Shown piece after piece: positions 23,488 through 31,348 of a DNA stretch of 31,875 bases. The stretch comes from a virus, in IMG/VR virus record IMGVR_UViG_3300028786_000160, positions 1 to 31,875 of that record; one strand, written 5' to 3'. The translations under genes and the position numbers were made by a program. Position 1 is the stretch's first letter. Each line of letters begins with the position of its first letter. Below the pieces are notes generated by a model. That model did not search any database. It saw only the letters and a list, made by a program, of their open reading frames with translations, and was not told the DNA's origin.

Positions 23488-23757
23488 TCATCGAGATACC
23501 GGATCGTAATTGTCGTATTCGGCTGGATTTAAGGTGGTCTCTTTGTTCAATTGGATACCGATTGACCCGCCGGTACCCTCGCTCTTCGCAATTATTTCTT
23601 CGCCCGCTTCGCCTTTGATCACCGCGTAGTGCAAATGAGGACCGGTGCTCATGCCCGTACTTCCAACCCGTCCAAGGGTATCTCCTTGCCAAATCCTCCG
23701 TCCCAGTTCGGCCCGGTCGCCATTCTGCATGTGAGCGTACAGACTTAGGCGTTCTTC
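23488..23757 (-). pseudogene. M23 (LytM) peptidase remnant lacking the N-terminal half
   Basis: The frame preserves the second half of an M23 domain: SLYAHMQNG, WQGDTLGRVGSTGMSTGPHL and HLHYAVIKG, with the zinc-binding H-x-H. The first zinc ligands (an H-x-x-G-x-D segment) are gone. Its 5' end joins the end of the propeller gene, where the ATGAAG start is followed by a stop after four codons. The intact arrangement of this module is seen at 26386-27245, where ATGA also couples propeller and M23 genes. I infer a deletion that removed the domain start. Confidence 0.7.
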
Positions 23758-24890
23758 ATTTAGGCCTCCCAGAAAGGTCCATCATTATTCCGCCCCTGCC
23801 GTCATTACTGCACCGGGCACTATCTCGTTTTCCGTCAGGACAAAACTCATGCCAGGTGAAGACTGCCTTCATTCCTGACGGCGCAATGGCCAGAACAAAC
23901 TCGTTCCGCTCGGAAGGCCTGAACGTCTGCCGGGCCACGACCTGCGAAGCGCCGTTGCGGATTTCCGCAACATATCCGCGCGGGTAAGTTGTTTCGTCGC
24001 CATTGCTCGTATATTTACCGATGGCGCGGACCATCCCTGTGGTTCCGTTGCCGCCTATGGAAACTTCAAGCACGTTCCTTGCCACGGTCACGCATTTCCA
24101 GCCTTCAATCAGACACCTGACGACAACCCCGCTGCCAAATTCGTTGCGAAGGGAGGCAAGATATAGAGCGTCCGCGAATCGGCGAACCATCCATCTCTGA
24201 AGAAATGACCCACCGGCACCGGCCCTGATCCGATTTTTTGACGTTGCGCGCCGTAGATCTCTACGCTCGAGGAATTCGCTTCCGTTAGCTTCGTCACCCC
24301 AAACAATGCCGACGAATCTCGGCTCCACCGAAAAAGACCAATGGTTTTGAACTCCAGGACTTTCAAGCCACCACATTGGGCGCCAAGGTCAGGGGTTGGT
24401 TGCTCGCGACACGCTTCAAATCTGGAGAGAATGAGACTTGCTGCCGCAGCTTGTCCCCATAGGTTGCGAGAGTCCGCGTTACGACACCTCCAGCTATATC
24501 GACCTCCGAAACCCGCCCGTCCTCTTGATCGACAAAGATCAGCTTTTCGCTGTTGTCACCACAGAGCAACTTCGACTTGAGTGGAAAAGAAAGCGGGGAC
24601 GCCTTCGCTTCGCCGTCATAGATTTCGTAGCGCCCGTCCACCTCCATAATGATCCTGTCACCGCACCATTTCACAAACCTTCCACGGGGAAGCGGTATGC
24701 TTCGCAGCGCCTCGAGTGTGGGAACGGCATCGCCAGGCGTCTTCGGCGGTCCCTGCTCTGCGCGACAGTCAATTGCAGATGCCAGCACAGCAATCGAAAA
24801 GAGGCAGACGGCCATAATGACCGGAATGATTCTGCGACGAGTGGCTGGCACAAAACTGCAGCAGATTGGAGAAGACAAGTAAGTGACCAT
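23756..24890 (-). pseudogene. Exported beta-propeller gene with two frameshifts
   Basis: It is a paralogue of the intact gene at 27242-28363: export signal (AVCLFSIAVLASAIDCRA), VPTLEALRSIPLPRGRFVKW-CG, VSFSPDLKRVASNQPLTLAP, then IGLFRWSRDSSALFGVT, then VVVRCLIEGWKC and VLAIAPSGMKAVFTWHEFC. The three parts lie in three frames, breaking near 24363 and near 24120. Each break can be explained by a one-base change. The unit still has a LexA-type promoter (24933-24961). The start is taken at the ATG at 24890. The order of gene parts matches the intact copy, so decay after duplication or acquisition is likely. Confidence 0.75.
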
Positions 24891-24932
24891 GAGAGGGCTC
24901 AACGACTTCGACCGGAATTCTTCATTGAGCCA

Positions 24933-24961
24933 GCGCTAGAACGCAACGAGAACATTGTCAA
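24933..24961 (-). promoter_or_regulatory. Promoter with embedded LexA-type box GTTC-N7-GTTC
   Basis: On the minus strand there is a perfect TTGACA, 17 bases and TAGCGC. The spacer has GTTC-N7-GTTC at 24939-24953, in the same register as in three other cargo promoters. The start codon of the propeller pseudogene lies 43 bases downstream. The -10 is poor, so the -35 and box carry the evidence. Confidence 0.7.
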
Positions 24962-24994
24962 CCCACGCCTTTGGGTTGCACACTCGCTCCCGCA

Positions 24995-25294
24995 TCACAA
25001 AATCCCGAACCGCTTCCTCCGCTCGCCAATCTGCGCCAGCTCCTTTAATTCAGCCTGCGCCAGCTTGCCATTGGCGACGACGGCGTTCAGATGATCGCGG
25101 ACCTTGCCGACGATATTGATGGCGAGAAATAGTTTTTCGCGCCCGGCCACATTGTCGATGACCGTCGCCCGCCAGGCCGAGGTGTAGGTTTCCTCGAGCG
25201 TCCTGAAGGTTTCGGTCAGGAGTTCGTTATCGAGCAATTCCTGCGCGCGTAGCGCCTTGGCGGCCGCCTGGTCCAGCCTGCTTTGGTCGGACAT
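24995..25294 (-). CDS. Small post-portal phage protein, copy A
   Basis: A 99-residue protein starting at the ATG at 25294 with AAGGA about ten bases upstream. It is helical and charged (SDQSRLDQAAAKALRAQELL, EKLFLAINIVGKVRDHL, NGKLAQAELKELA) and ends RKRFGIL. I cannot name its function. In related phages it would follow the portal gene. Three versions occur in this window: copy C at 31497-31796, about four fifths identical, and copy B at 28763-29064, broken. This copy is intact and follows a 5'-truncated portal gene. Confidence 0.75.
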   Translation of the reverse strand: MSDQSRLDQAAAKALRAQELLDNELLTETFRTLEETYTSAWRATVIDNVAGREKLFLAINIVGKVRDHLNAVVANGKLAQAELKELAQIGERRKRFGIL

Positions 25295-25385
25295 CGGATT
25301 TGTCCTTCCCATCCTTTGCTTGCATCTTCGCATCACGGCTTGCGGCAGCCGCCACCATGCCGAGCGCTGCCTCCGTGACCTCCAT
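25227..25385 (-). CDS. Possible 52-residue protein between portal and copy A
   Basis: A short frame starting seven bases after the portal-fragment stop (EVTEAALGMVAAAASRDAKM-QAKDGKDKSD). The same kind of sequence (VAEAALGAVAGRDARIQKK) precedes copy C at the right edge, so the frame is conserved between the two copies, which supports coding. It overlaps the next gene by 68 bases. The ribosome site is weak. Confidence 0.35.
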   Translation of the reverse strand: MEVTEAALGMVAAAASRDAKMQAKDGKDKSDVRPKQAGPGGRQGATRAGIAR

Positions 25386-25391
25386 CTCATG

Positions 25392-26252
25392 CTACGCCTG
25401 GGCGTGATGTATCTTTTGCTGTACGGCTGTGGCCTTGAGATGCGCGTCCAGCACCTTCATCTTTGCATCGAGTTCGGTCTTGATCTTCGCCAGTTCGATC
25501 TCGGCCTGCATCTTGACCTGCTGGTGGATGGCGTCGGCCTGCATTCTCTGTTGCTCGGCCTGGGCCCTGTGCACGGCCGCCGCCTGATCGGCCTGCGCCC
25601 TCGCCTGCAGTGCCAATAGTTTCGGGTCGGGCGGCGGCGCCGGTGGCGGCAACGGCGGATGCAGCAGTTGTCCGGTTCGCGGATCGACCGCGGCCGGATC
25701 GCAAAAGAACCGCTCCGGATTCTTGTGTTCCATGATCTTCGTCAACTCGGCCGCGGTATTATAGAGCTCGCGATCGCCGACCAAATTGACCTTGCCGCCC
25801 GCGATCAGCTGTTTCCGGATGTTGGCGAGCGCCATCACCTGCGCAAACTGCTGCGCCTTGCCGCCGGCGCCGAGGCCGACATTGGTGGTCATGTCGTCGC
25901 GGGTTTTCCAGTCCCTGGGATCGACCGCGACCCAGGCATCGCGCAGCCGCACCGTCTGCTGCTGGCCATGCTTGCGGATCGTGCCGTGCAGCAGCGCGAA
26001 GATATCCCGCACGCCCTCCGCCATGATGCGTGCGATCAGCTTGATCCGCATTTGCGAGGCTGAAAATACCTGCGCCACCGCGGTAGCTGACTGGTTCTGC
26101 AGCGCATTGGCATCGATGCCCTGTGACTGCCGGCTGAGACCTGTACGAGTCTCGAGTTCGGCGTCGAGATACTGCATCATCGGATAGATCGATGCGGTGA
26201 TGTCGGGCACCACCTGCCAGTTCAGCCCGCCCGGGCTCTTGGTACGTACCAC
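25392..26252 (-). pseudogene. Portal protein, C-terminal part only (5'-truncated)
   Basis: The frame encodes about 286 residues of a portal of the short-tailed phage type: LNWQVVPDITASIYPMMQYL, RTGLSRQSQGIDANALQNQS-ATAVAQVF, KLIARIMAEGVRDIFALLH, AGGKVNLVGDRELYNTAAEL, a proline run and a long charged helix to the end. Full portals of this kind have roughly 600-750 residues, so more than half is missing. In front of it lies cargo, and the frame stays open by chance up to 26345. A complete portal should lie beyond the right edge of the window. The fragment is not frameshifted and so probably arrived as recombination homology; it could still be translated from a GTG at 26252. Confidence 0.8.
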
Positions 26253-26385
26253 GCCACCCGGCGGGCGGGCGGGCCAGCCACGAAACCGCAACAAGGGACA
26301 GAATAACTGCGCGGTTCGCGGTAATATTCCTTTTGTCGTTCGCAAGGGTGACCCCCTTCATTAATTCCGCCAACAAAAGGCCTCT

Positions 26386-27245
26386 TCAACGCGAGCGGAC
26401 CCACGACGATAACCTTCGAACCGGGGGCTTATCTCCGAACCGATCGGCGAAGGCTTCCTCGCCATCGTCTGGCAGGAATGGTATCGGCTGTGCGCCGCCG
26501 TTGAAAGCTGGGGCCGGCGGCGCAACAGCCGCTTGCTGGTTCTGCCTTCGAATATGCTCATTGATCATGGCAGGCAGCCCCCGTGGTTCGACAGCCGGGG
26601 CTGAGATGTCTTCGGAGGGTGACACCCAGTTTCCAAAACGTTCGGCGAACGTTGGCGCATTACCCGCCGGACGCAATCCGAACTGATGGAATGGAGACGC
26701 GTCCGTCAGCGGACTGCCGCGATTGGCAAAGGTCAGTGCGTCGTTCGTATCGTTCGGACCAAACATGGATCGGCCGGCTTGCAACGTCTGGTTCGAGTAA
26801 CGGATCGCGGTGTCGAACAATGCCGGGTCCGCCGTATTCTCCTTGTTGAGTTTGAAACCGACCCCGCCCTTGGATTTTGGCACACCGCTCGTAATGACCG
26901 AATAGTGAAGATGATTGCCCCTTGAAAACTCGCCGGTGTTTCCGACTCCACCAATAATATCTCCAGGCCAGACCTGTTGTCCCATTCCCACCTTTGGCGC
27001 CTCGTTCATATGAGCATAGAGGCTGTACCCGTTAGTCGTCTGCACAATGACGGTGTTACCGAAACCAGGATTGAAGCCCGAGTAAACAACCTTCCCGGGC
27101 GTCGCCGCAGGAATTGGTGTGCCTTCCGGAGCAGACCAATCCTCTCCCGCGTGGAATTTCGGCTCTCCAGTGACTGGATCAATGCGGGGGCCGTAGCGAG
27201 AGAGGTTCGGTTAAACGGACGAGGAGGACGGTAAGGATCACTCAT
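26386..27245 (-). pseudogene. M23 (LytM) peptidase cargo gene with one frameshift
   Basis: The gene starts with ATG at 27245, which overlaps the propeller stop (ATGA). It reads SDPYRPPRPFNRT and then must shift frame at about 27210 (consistent with one lost C in a C run) to continue RYGPRIDPVTGEPKFHAGED-W, YSGFNPGFGNTVIVQTTNGY, YAHM and NTGEFSRGNHLHYSVI. The zinc ligands H and D in F-H-A-G-E-D and the H-x-H pair are all present. After the peptidase come cargo motifs: FAERFGNWVSP, INEHIRRQNQQ, and the tail FADRFGDKPPVRRLSSW. M23 enzymes cut peptide cross-links in peptidoglycan. A cargo protein joining such a domain to a variable tail resembles a wall-targeting toxin. Confidence 0.75.
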
Positions 27246-28363
27246 TTAAGCACCTTCGAAAGATTGACCAGAATTCCTTGAGCGCATTTGAACGAATGGA
27301 AACCGGTCCCACATCCGGCCAGTCGCTCGTTGCGCCATGTCAAAACCGCTTGCGATCCGGACGGCGAAACGCTTATGGCATACTCGGATCGGCCGCCGGC
27401 TGTGGCGTAAACTTGCCGGGCCAAGAGGCCAAAGGTTTGATGCCGGATCTCGGCAGCATAACGGTGATGGGTCACGATTGAATCATCATCCGGGATCGGA
27501 AGCTTGCCTAGGGGCCCTACCGCTCCCATAATTCCGCGCCCGCCGATCGAAAACGAATCGACTTGTGATTTCAGGCGGCTGCATTTCCATGAAACCGGAT
27601 CACACCTGACGACGACTCCCGTATTTTCTTGTTCGGGTACGAGAAACAGCGTCAACGCCTTACGATCGACATCAAACCATCCGTCGCTGACATTGTCGGC
27701 TTTCGGCTTCTTTCCCGAACTTACCTTTCTGCCGTCTGCGTCAAGAACCTCGATCGCGGTGGGATCATAGGCCACGAACATTTTCGAGGCGTCCTTGCTC
27801 CACCTGATTTGCTGTACGTACTCGTCCGAATTTCGCTGCTTGTTCGGATGGACGAGAATGACCTTCAGTGTCCCCGCATCGGCAGTGAGCGTGAGAGGTG
27901 TGGTGGTTGCAACGCTTCCAAGGTCAGGCGAAAATGATACTTTGGCATTTCCACTGTCGACGGGCTGGTATGAAGCCAAAAACCGGCTTTCACCGCTCGC
28001 GATATCGACCTTGGTCACATATCCCATACGGGTATCGATGTAGACCAATTGCTCGCCATCATTGCTGCAGTGCCAGGGCCAATCGGACGACACCGCGATT
28101 GTCGCGTATTTGGTGCCAGCGTCGTAGGCTTCGATCTGGCCATCCACATCCAGAAGATACCGATCCTTCTGCCCGCACCAGCCCTTGAACACGCCTCTTG
28201 GCAGGGCATCATGCGGTAGGGATTCTAGCGTTGGCACCGATTTTTCCGCAGACCGAACGGCACTCTCTTGAGCAAGTAAGGCGCTTGACCAACACAGGGG
28301 AGAGAGCAATACCGCGATCCAGGCGACACAACTAAACGCCATCGCAGAGAAAACAGGGGTCAT
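27242..28363 (-). CDS. Exported beta-propeller-like protein, first gene of an SOS-type cargo unit
   Basis: A 373-residue protein from the ATG at 28363. An export signal (AFSCVAWIAVLLSPLCWSSA-LLAQ) is followed by PTLESLPHDALPRGVFKGW and by repeated strand patterns typical of TolB/WD-like blades: WHCSNDGEQLVYIDTRMGYV, VSFSPDLGSVATTTPL, QIRWSKDASKMFVAYDP, ISVSPSGSQAVLTWRNER. Six cysteines are in the mature part. It should act in the periplasm or outside. A broken paralogue lies at 23756-24890. Its stop overlaps the M23 gene start, so the two are co-translated. It may neutralise or help the M23 protein; this is inferred from linkage only. Confidence 0.7.
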   Translation of the reverse strand: MTPVFSAMAFSCVAWIAVLLSPLCWSSALLAQESAVRSAEKSVPTLESLPHDALPRGVFKGWCGQKDRYLLDVDGQIEAYDAGTKYATIAVSSDWPWHCSNDGEQLVYIDTRMGYVTKVDIASGESRFLASYQPVDSGNAKVSFSPDLGSVATTTPLTLTADAGTLKVILVHPNKQRNSDEYVQQIRWSKDASKMFVAYDPTAIEVLDADGRKVSSGKKPKADNVSDGWFDVDRKALTLFLVPEQENTGVVVRCDPVSWKCSRLKSQVDSFSIGGRGIMGAVGPLGKLPIPDDDSIVTHHRYAAEIRHQTFGLLARQVYATAGGRSEYAISVSPSGSQAVLTWRNERLAGCGTGFHSFKCAQGILVNLSKVLK

Positions 28364-28400
28364 CGGGTGGGCTGACCAATTCCAAATGGGCGACAATCCT

Positions 28401-28429
28401 CTAATAGAACAAACTATGAACATCATCAA
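28401..28429 (-). promoter_or_regulatory. Promoter with embedded LexA-type box GTTC-N7-GTTC
   Basis: Minus strand: TTGATG, 17 bases, TATTAG. GTTC-N7-GTTC lies at 28407-28421, in the same place as in three other cargo promoters. The predicted transcription start is about 30 bases before the propeller ATG at 28363. The -10 is a fair match, making this one of the best of the four. Confidence 0.75.
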
Positions 28430-28487
28430 CCGCTCTTCCTGCGGTTGTATCAGCTCAAGCCTAGCAGCGCTGTCGCAGCAGTTCGCC

Positions 28488-28679
28488 TCAGCCGCTCTTC
28501 TTCACGACCTGATATCCGTTCGCCGACAGATCCTGCAAGATGGCCTTGGCGATGTGGATGCTTTGGTCCGGCGCGATCCATTCATAATCGAGGTTCGGGC
28601 CGCCATCGCCTTCAGGATATTTGATGAAGGCCGTGTGAATCGCATTGGTGATGAGTATTTCAACCGCATGGTCCGACAT
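28488..28679 (-). CDS. Small conserved phage protein
   Basis: A 63-residue protein with GGAGG six bases before the ATG at 28679. It reads SDHAVEILITNAIHTAFIKY, then GGPNLDYEWIAPDQSIHIAK and a helix to QVVKKSG. I recognise this type as a phage gene in the portal-capsid interval. It follows copy B and precedes the cargo unit at 26386-28429, so it is the one native gene left inside the array. Function unknown. Confidence 0.65.
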   Translation of the reverse strand: MSDHAVEILITNAIHTAFIKYPEGDGGPNLDYEWIAPDQSIHIAKAILQDLSANGYQVVKKSG

Positions 28680-28762
28680 TCTCGCCTCCTGCCGTTGGTC
28701 CGAGCCTAACACAGGCTGAGACGGGATAGCGACGTCCATCCAACGCCCTTCTGTCTCGAATG

Positions 28763-29064
28763 TTACAAAATCCCAAACCGCCGCTTGCGCTCCGTGATCT
28801 GCGCCAGCTCCTTCAATTCCGCCTGCGCCAACTTTCCGTTGGCGACGGCGGCCGCTAGATGATCGCGCACCTTACCGACGATGTTGATCGCGAGAAACAG
28901 CTTCTCGCGCGCCGACGTGTCCTCGATCGTGGTGGTGCGCCAGGCCGTGATGTAGTTCTGCTTGAGCGTAGCAAAGGCCTCGCTCAGGAGTTCGTTGTCG
29001 AGCAATTCCTGTGAACGCAAGGCTTGAGCGACCGCCTGGTCGAGCTGTTCTCATCCGATATCAT
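28763..29064 (-). pseudogene. Small post-portal phage protein, copy B (frameshifted)
   Basis: From codon 17 on it matches copies A and C (SQELLDNELLSEAFATLKQN-YITAW, EKLFLAINIVGKVRDHL, RKRRFGIL). Near the start, after the S-D-E-N residues, one base is missing, so the ATG at 29064 is out of frame with the rest. A TTG at 29020 could start a shortened product. The spacer downstream (28685-28760) is similar to that after copy C (31418-31496), showing that the duplicated block includes non-coding DNA. Confidence 0.7.
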
Positions 29065-29195
29065 GTCGTCTCCTTGTCCCTGTTCTTCTGTTGCGTTTGG
29101 CGGGTTGTGTCCCATGATCTTCGTCAGTTCGGCCGCGGTGTTATAGAGTTCACGGTCACCGACCAGATTGACCTTGCCGCCCGCGATCAACTCCT
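29065..29195 (-). pseudogene. Short portal fragment fused before copy B
   Basis: About 27 residues (KELIAGGKVNLVGDRELYNT-AAELTKIMGH) match the portal fragment at 25392-26252. It then jumps directly to sequence that matches the stretch in front of copies A and C. The portal C-terminus between is deleted, and the 5' part is absent where the cargo gene at 29206 ends. It is therefore a remnant of a duplicated portal 3' block with an internal deletion. Confidence 0.75.
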
Positions 29196-29205
29196 TGCAT
29201 CAAAA

Positions 29206-30012
29206 TCAAATCGGGTACTCACGGCTAAGATATCGAATATACTCATCCAGAAACGGAATCCCCGTTACCAGCGATCGGCCCAACCCGCGATCATCTGCGG
29301 AACCGCCGTGGCCGCTCGAGCGATCTGGAAAACCGAAGATCGGTGGTGAAACCGGCCAGTCCGGCATCGGCTGACCGGTAAAGAGCCCAAGCGGTCGTGA
29401 AGCTTGCTGCGGCAACGCGAACTGCGCCATGCTTGGCGCAGAGCCCCGGTTTCCGAAACGATCATCGAAGGAGTTCGAGCGATCGGGAGAAAGAGTCTCG
29501 TTCGATGGAACGAACGATACGGCCGGCGCTCCCGTATCAAATGCGGATGCCTGGCCGGCGATGCGTCGGCTGAGATATCGACGATTGTCAGGGGCCAATG
29601 GGGACGCCGCCTCGTTTGCGTCAGGAATAGACCCGTCGTTTTCGCCGACGATACCTGGCGCTGCACCGCCTAGCGGGAGAAGGTTCGACTGCGATGCTTC
29701 CGCCGAACCAATCAAGCCGTTCCCGATCCACTTCAAGACACCGCCCGAGGGGCCCGCAGTTCCGTTACCAGCAGCGCCTGAAGCGGGCGGGATCCCCGGA
29801 TGAGACGCCGCGGATGATGACGCAGCAGCAACGCCGGAGGCCGCCAATTGCCTGTACCTCTGCAGTTCGCGCAAAACCGGCGAGCGGTATTTGTCGGCAT
29901 CCTCCGCCAGAAGCCCGCGGTTTCCGGAAGCATGAATTGCGCCGCTAGCGTGCCGGTTATCGAATGCGGATACGGACGGATTATTGCCATGCATCCCACT
30001 CAGATATCGCAC
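29206..30012 (-). pseudogene. 3' part of a split modular cargo gene
   Basis: About 268 residues in one frame: RYLSGMHGNNPSVSAFDNRH, SPVLRELQRYRQLAASGV, NRRYLSRRIAGQASAFDTGA, FDDRFGNRGSA and an end at FLDEYIRYLSREYPI. It is a paralogue of the second half of the protein at 22284-23465. Its frame reaches back past its first possible start as ISSNKPVRYLSG, which corresponds to NAPVRYVSPANG in the cargo protein at 4652-5860, right after the DPMNPTR motif. The same DPLNPTR motif ends the gene at 30020-30715 in another frame. I conclude that a frameshift near 30060 split one gene. Independent translation from a GTG at 30012 is possible. Confidence 0.6.
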
Positions 30013-30019
30013 CGGTTTG

Positions 30020-30715
30020 TTACTGGAGATTCCTGCCGCTCCGTCGGCCTGCGGCAGCGGCCGCAGTTCGTGTCGGATTCAGAGGGTCGAGGCCTCCGGC
30101 AAAAGAGTTTCCAATGCCGTTGCCCAGCACTCCATTCGAAACACCTGCCGATGGCTTGGCTTGCGGCTGTCCGCCCACACCCGCGATCGCATTCATTTCG
30201 TCCATGGGATAACCAAGCAGAGGATATGGATTGAGTTCGCGACGAATTCCAAGATTGGCAAGTCTCCAGACGCGAGGTGCCGCAAACTCGTTCAACGCAG
30301 GGAGAACACCCGTCCCATATCCCTGCGTTAGGACATATAGGTCATCTCCTTCCTGAACTATCGAACGGAACACGTTGCCGGGATAGAGCTGGTGTCCGGG
30401 TTCTGTGGTATTCACAATTGTCAAACGATCGGGATCGACGATCTGTCGCACTCGACCAAGCATGGGAATATCAATCACACCACCATCGACGCTCTGCACG
30501 CCTCCCTGAAAGGGAGTTGCGTGCCTTGATAAAGAGTCGAACGCCTGCTGCGGTGTATTTCCCTGAGAAGTGCTCCCGATCCAGCTTCTTTCGGAATAAT
30601 GGTGAGGACCGCCCGGAACTGTAACTTGAATCCCATCGGACAGCGGAGGCAGCCGATTGTATGGCGGCGGCACCGGGATAGTCAGACGACGGGGAGACTG
30701 CATCGTGGGATCCAT
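30020..30715 (-). CDS. 5' part of a split modular cargo gene, beta-rich domain
   Basis: 231 residues from the ATG at 30715, with GGAGA about eight bases upstream. A Pro-rich start is followed by a beta-rich domain with GGVIDIPMLGRVRQIVDPDR, VNTTEPGHQLYPGNVFRSIV and GDDLYVLTQGYGTGVLPALN. It then passes into FAGGLDPLNPTR, a cargo linker motif, and ends soon after in a different frame from the rest (see 29206-30012). I have seen this kind of domain in Bradyrhizobium proteins but know no activity. Together the two parts would make a protein of about 500 residues. Confidence 0.6.
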   Translation of the reverse strand: MDPTMQSPRRLTIPVPPPYNRLPPLSDGIQVTVPGGPHHYSERSWIGSTSQGNTPQQAFDSLSRHATPFQGGVQSVDGGVIDIPMLGRVRQIVDPDRLTIVNTTEPGHQLYPGNVFRSIVQEGDDLYVLTQGYGTGVLPALNEFAAPRVWRLANLGIRRELNPYPLLGYPMDEMNAIAGVGGQPQAKPSAGVSNGVLGNGIGNSFAGGLDPLNPTRTAAAAAGRRSGRNLQ

Positions 30716-30772
30716 AGCTTTTCTCCCTGCAAAGATGAGGTTGACGGCGCGGTTTTCGAATGATGGAGACAG

Positions 30773-31270
30773 TTAGTCGAGGACAACCGCTTTCACGCGA
30801 TTTTTCTCAAACGATTGTCGAATGCGGCTTACGAGACAGCCGACCGACGCCGAAATCAGGATCGGTAGCAGATTCAATACGACTAGAATGACCACGGACC
30901 ATACGATTGTCTGTATCCCGGCCGAGGTGATCTGCGTCCACGGGCAGGAGTACTTGTAACCGGGACATTTACTCACGTCCTGGCTTACATCGACCAACAT
31001 ATAAAATGAACCGCCTGAGGCAAACAGCACCTCAGCGACAGCTACCGTGAGTACAAATTTCGCGGTGCGCGCCAACTCAAACAGGGAAACAAAACCGGCG
31101 GCAATGCCGAGCGCAATGAGATGAAGCATCGACAAGACCACAGCCGCCGACACAAAGATCGAGATAGGACCGGCACCCAAAGCGATTGCGCTCAGAAGGA
31201 AAAGGAGTCCGACCTTCAGAAGAAGGTCTAGAACGATAGTCAGGAGCCATTGATAGAATGAAAAGCTCAT
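30773..31270 (-). CDS. Four-segment membrane protein, first gene of an SOS-type cargo unit
   Basis: A 165-residue protein from the ATG at 31270. Four hydrophobic segments are visible (WLLTIVLDLLLKVGLLFLLS, FVSAAVVLSMLHLIALGIAA, AKFVLTVAVAEVLFASGG and TIVWSVVILVVLNLLPILIS). An outside loop has two cysteines (KCPGYKYSCPW). It is the first gene behind the LexA-type promoter at 31349-31377, with a leader of about 70 bases, and 57 bases from the modular gene. Colicin-like systems with pore or wall toxins often have membrane immunity proteins, so that role is considered, without direct proof. Confidence 0.65.
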   Translation of the reverse strand: MSFSFYQWLLTIVLDLLLKVGLLFLLSAIALGAGPISIFVSAAVVLSMLHLIALGIAAGFVSLFELARTAKFVLTVAVAEVLFASGGSFYMLVDVSQDVSKCPGYKYSCPWTQITSAGIQTIVWSVVILVVLNLLPILISASVGCLVSRIRQSFEKNRVKAVVLD

Positions 31271-31348
31271 TTCAAGATCCAAAGCAGGGAAGCACGCAAC
31301 GCCAATCAAACTCCGTTACCGGGACTTGTTGCCAAACAACGGCAACTA

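Noticed and set aside
25295-25390. N-terminal extension of copy A up to 25390
   Set aside because: The Arg/Trp-rich extension is the out-of-frame reading of the small post-portal frame. Copy C and the ribosome site agree on the start at 25294.
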